Positions 61,401 through 64,000 of a stretch of 64,000 nt of DNA are shown piece by piece. The notes beneath the pieces are model-generated. The model was given only the letters and a program-made list of their open reading frames with translations, had not been told where the DNA came from and ran no database searches. The stretch comes from Schizochytrium sp. TIO01 (taxonomy: Eukaryota > Sar > Bigyra > Thraustochytrida > Thraustochytriidae). Position 1 is the first letter of the stretch. The number at the start of each line of letters is the position of its first letter. The stretch is taken from positions 432,600-496,599 of the forward strand of contig SMSO01000031.1 in the NCBI GenBank assembly GCA_004764695.1, written 5' to 3'. A program made the position numbers and the translations under genes.

Positions 61401-64000
61401 GCATGACGAGGAAGGTGTTTACGATACACCCGATCGCCTAGCTCTGTCTGTGGATAAAGGCAATATTCGCTCAAGCACAGTTACTCGAAGCGCTCGTCGT
61501 AAGGGCCCATTATCAGAGCATTGCCCGCGCATGAGTGAAGCCATGATGGATGCAGGTTATACGACTTCACCATCTATGCGTGATCTTATGGGCATGACTG
61601 ACGAAGAGCTTAAGTCAGTATCCAATTTTCGCATTGAGCGCGATAAATATGGATCTGTACAATGGGTAGGCAAGGTTGACGTTCGCGATCTTGACATTGA
61701 TGCAGTTGTAACCATCGAAGAGATGTCTATTGAGGTATATCCTGATGAGGACGGCACACCTGAGCGTGGGACAAAGCTGAATCGTCCAGCTATATGTGTG
61801 CTCAGTCATGTAGAGATTCCGAACGACTTTGAAGGAGCCAAGGAAGACTTTGCACAGTGGGTCAAGGAGACGTACCAACCCCTACTTAAGGACACTACCT
61901 TTATTAGCTATGATGTCGAAACTTCTGATTGGTGTTTCAAGGTGGAACACTTCACTCGCTATGCATTTAACACGGATGCATCTACTCCGTACCCACGCTC
62001 GGCGCGCGGAAGACGTGCGCGTGAGGTATCTCGCGAGGAACCTCTTACTCCTGGTCTGCATGGCAGAGACGATGAGATGGACCGATTGGAGGTGGATGAT
62101 GATCGCGGCTCTATGGGTGAGTTTTCCTCTCCTGAGGATTTGAATGGTGGTACAACTGGCAGCAATACTTACGATGATAGGTTTAACGTCGATGCGGGAC
62201 ATGATGAATTTCGGCATCAACAGCCAGGACACCAGGCTCACATGCTTAATGCGTTACCGGCAGGTTTGCAGAACGTCCCTCCTCTGCGAGGTTTTAGATT
62301 CAATCAAGCTCGTCCCTTGGCCAACCAGGAATTGGGCAGAGACCCCTTTGGAGCTATTGGCCATGGTGATGATGATGATGATGATGACGTGGATATTGAG
62401 GGTGCTGGACTTTACTCCGTTTCATCAATTAGACCAGAACCCATTTTATTCAACGAACTGAATGAATTACCAATTGAGGATGGACCAACGTTTGCGATTT
62501 TTAGGGATGCAGGTGGAGATGGAAGACTGTTGCAAGGGGGATTAGGGGAATTAAATAGAACGCAGAGGCCCCCTATCCGAAAGTTGCATCGGCCGTTCCG
62601 TGCGAGTTGGGGTGCCAATGGGAGACTTGTTTTTGCTAAGGGTTCTCGGGTACAGTTGATGAAGGTGAATGTGGATGATCCTACACCTAGCGATGGCGAG
62701 CGTATTCGTATTGTTATGGACGCCTGCAAGATGCATGTAGCAAATACAAGGGCCATTCAAAACGAGGAAGATGACGATATGAGACGTGTAGAGCATTCTG
62801 CAAATTGTGTACTTGCCACAGCGGTTGATAACCTTCTGGGGCACGCGCAGCCTTCTCCAAGCTTCGGTGCCAGCAGTACAGAAGTAGAAGTGAAGGTTTG
62901 GTCTTTGATTAAGAACTCCTGGTTTGTTGGAGGACCTTGTGTTCCCGACCCAAGCATTGCCGAGTCAGTCGAGATGACCTGGGAGTCATGGTATGAAGCC
63001 CTTCCTCGTCGCAGTGAAACTGCTGTTTGCAACCAGAGGCGTATTAGGGATGAGTGGCTTGATAGTCATGATACATGGCTTAAAGAACATCTGACAAACG
63101 AAGCTCCTGAGTATCTTGGCGACGTGGCTGGTGCTTTGAGTTTGAAGTGCATTGAGCAGGCCAGCGACCTGGCTATAGAAAGGGGAGACTTTCGTCTTGC
63201 AACGCTCATTAGTCAAGCTGCAGGAGATTGTAAGGTTCGTGATCTGTTGCGCAGACAGCTTGAGCTATGGACTGAAAATGGTGCAATCTCTCACATTGAC
63301 GATGAACTTGTGAATATATACCAAATGCTGGCCGGTAATGTTCAGGAGGAGCAGCGCAAGAAACCTTGGCTACGCGCTCTTGCCCTGAACTCATGGTATG
63401 CGCATGACCCCCTTGCTAACCTTGCTCAAGGCATGGGAACCTATCAGTCTGCCTTTATGGCTGGATATGCTCCTTCTCCACGCCCAACTTGGTACAGCCA
63501 GAAGCATGACTGTACCAATTGTTTTGATACTGTGTATCAAGTCCTTCAATTAGCTTGCAGTCCAAACACTCATCCAATGGCTGATGTTCTGAACCCACGC
63601 GGCTACTCTGGAAACATGCTTACATATGGAATGTCGTGGACTTTGTGGCACATTTTGAAAAGTTTTGGAGTTTTTGGAGGAATGCTTTCTTCCCTGCAAG
63701 AGCACCAGCTTGGAATGAACTATATCCTTGAGCTTGAAGCTAAGGGTTCTTGGACTTGGGCTGTTGCAGTTGCCATGTTTCTTCCTGAACCTGCAAAACG
63801 TGAAGAAGCAGCACGCGCTTTACTCGATAGGCATTTTTCTGCATCATCGGAAACAAGCATCTTTTTTCAAGAGTTAGGCATTCCACAAACCTGGATAGCC
63901 TACAGCGCTGCATTTCGCCAGGGTTACTCTGCGAATATCGGCGTTGATGCTTTTGAAAGCCGTTGCGCCGAGGCGGAGAGTTATGGCCTGGCTGGTGATC
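58462..64000 (+). CDS. NUP98: Nup98-Nup96 nucleoporin precursor (3' partial)
   Basis: ATG at 58462 opens a frame that stays open to the window end (1846 codons seen). Residues 2-270 are GGGFG-type FG repeats. Residues ~277-325 are a GLEBS-like motif ('GTTVEFQP' ... 'AEQLRLEDYSAGRRPG') that binds Rae1/Gle2. Residues ~330-718 are about 20 GGLFG repeats. Residues ~719-1010 are a Gln-rich and disordered linker. Residues ~1010-1170 are the autoproteolytic domain with H1163-F1164-T1165 at the cut site. The rest is Nup96-like ('SLKCIEQASDLAIERGDF', 'AGDCKVRDLLRRQLELW'), a scaffold subunit of the Y complex. Self-cleavage would release Nup98 and Nup96 to the nuclear pore. The scissile residue is Thr where most family members have Ser. 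The precursor layout is the ancestral one of fungi and animals. Long frames in other registers here come from the repeats. Confidence 0.95.
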   Translation, partial: MSFGGFNSGGGGGFGNSGGGGFGNSGGSGGSLFGGGNSGGGFGASNTGGGFGASNNSGGGFGASNNSGGGFGASNNSGGGGFGSSNSGSSFGFGGGNNNSGGGFGSSNTGGSFGSSNTGGGFGSSNTGGGFGSSNTGGGFGSTNTGGGFGSTNTGGGFGSNTSFGSPSQPANNSFGSGGSFGSSNTGGGFGSSNAGGGFGSTNTGGGFGSTNTGGGFGSNNTGGGSLFGGSSTSNNSVSFGGFNSSSTSAGGFGSSNATGGFGASNSGGGFNAGSTGTTVEFQPTVDSASSSNEVFMTILAMNQYANKSAEQLRLEDYSAGRRPGSTQGNSGQPASGGFGAPASGGGLFGSNNTNANSGGLFGGGGNSGTSFGASNNNGGGALFGSSGNTNSFGTSSSSGGMFGSSNTSTSGFGSTSTGFGSNTQTNSGGGLFGGGNNTNSSGGGLFGGGGNQNTNTGGGLFGGGGNTNTAGGFGSNQPQSGGLFGSSNSQASSGGLFGGNTANNNTFGNSANNSGGGLFGSTNNNPSGGFGSSNASGGGLFGGSNTGTAGQTNQFGSSGGSLFGGPTATNNTSGGLFGGSNNNAGGGGGLFGSSNNTSASGGGLFGSTNTNTSGGGLFGSSTAAPNTGGGLFGGSAGTSGGGGLFGSSSAAPANGGGGLFGGSGASTGFGSSNTTGGGGLFGSSGNTSNTFGSANTSGGGLFGSTTTNNTAGGGLFGNSGTSSFMQSSQPQQQPMQNQMQPNNQLLMQQQMLALTQGEPYAMGPSSQMARHIALANEAWNPEPNSEDKSRDVDDDSDRLGRHSGSVVKSDKTKTPGRGVGSTPIGKVQIRPRGYGRTYGAVASMVGSDAASAPGSSLRSARTVSAAAPSTPGPSNGNVKTATDKAKQDKPGNGVLTPGVFDLNKRLSIKKSNRKNTPLALSSSQNVPAIENVDSEDSHSQYRGGASSSDDENKSYDDSLKTPSRTGGAKSHSKSSSTPLHDEEGVYDTPDRLALSVDKGNIRSSTVTRSARRKGPLSEHCPRMSEAMMDAGYTTSPSMRDLMGMTDEELKSVSNFRIERDKYGSVQWVGKVDVRDLDIDAVVTIEEMSIEVYPDEDGTPERGTKLNRPAICVLSHVEIPNDFEGAKEDFAQWVKETYQPLLKDTTFISYDVETSDWCFKVEHFTRYAFNTDASTPYPRSARGRRAREVSREEPLTPGLHGRDDEMDRLEVDDDRGSMGEFSSPEDLNGGTTGSNTYDDRFNVDAGHDEFRHQQPGHQAHMLNALPAGLQNVPPLRGFRFNQARPLANQELGRDPFGAIGHGDDDDDDDVDIEGAGLYSVSSIRPEPILFNELNELPIEDGPTFAIFRDAGGDGRLLQGGLGELNRTQRPPIRKLHRPFRASWGANGRLVFAKGSRVQLMKVNVDDPTPSDGERIRIVMDACKMHVANTRAIQNEEDDDMRRVEHSANCVLATAVDNLLGHAQPSPSFGASSTEVEVKVWSLIKNSWFVGGPCVPDPSIAESVEMTWESWYEALPRRSETAVCNQRRIRDEWLDSHDTWLKEHLTNEAPEYLGDVAGALSLKCIEQASDLAIERGDFRLATLISQAAGDCKVRDLLRRQLELWTENGAISHIDDELVNIYQMLAGNVQEEQRKKPWLRALALNSWYAHDPLANLAQGMGTYQSAFMAGYAPSPRPTWYSQKHDCTNCFDTVYQVLQLACSPNTHPMADVLNPRGYSGNMLTYGMSWTLWHILKSFGVFGGMLSSLQEHQLGMNYILELEAKGSWTWAVAVAMFLPEPAKREEAARALLDRHFSASSETSIFFQELGIPQTWIAYSAAFRQGYSANIGVDAFESRCAEAESYGLAGD

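Overview
The window is nuclear DNA of a unicellular eukaryote. Very long, mostly intronless genes sit on both strands, separated by AT-richer intergenic DNA with microsatellites. One gene carries GT-AG introns, and the set includes Nup98-96, HGH1, a cGMP/AGC-type kinase and a TMEM175-type channel. Intron-poor genes and a giant TIG/GCC2-GCC3 surface protein suggest a stramenopile-like protist, possibly a thraustochytrid; this lineage call is an inference and is not proven by the sequence.

Region 1 (1-35463, + strand) is one enormous coding region, cut by the window edge on its 5' side. It is broken into three overlapping reading frames by two single-base frame changes, both at AAAA runs. The encoded protein is over 11,700 residues: a LamG-like domain, a cadherin-like region, about 65 IPT/TIG domains, about 17 copies of a second repeat of roughly 90 residues that I do not recognise, a cysteine-rich GCC2/GCC3-like array, about ten membrane segments, and a cytosolic tail with acidic SSDEED motifs, a CxxC pair, a repeated W-x3-AR helix and a coiled coil. 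This is the best candidate for an undescribed system.

Region 2 (37215-39515, + strand) is a small leucine-rich-repeat gene with seven phase-2 GTAAGT introns, one intron per LRR, and a 21-nt microexon. Region 3 (42923-46495, - strand) is a PH-cNBD-cNBD-protein kinase. From 46.5 to 50.75 kb is non-coding DNA with simple repeats and a dispersed SINE-like element.

Region 4 (50758-56120) holds three housekeeping-type genes: a TMEM175-like channel (+), a TrhO/TSTD2-type rhodanese (-) whose 3' end overlaps it, and divergently from that HGH1 (+), the eEF2-folding ARM-repeat factor. Their shared upstream region contains a 124-bp CTTT tract. Region 5 (58462-64000, + strand) is a Nup98-Nup96 precursor with two kinds of FG repeat, a GLEBS motif and an autoproteolytic domain, running off the window end.

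The genes do not form an operon-like unit. The neighbourhood mixes one giant surface protein with nuclear transport, translation-related and signalling genes.
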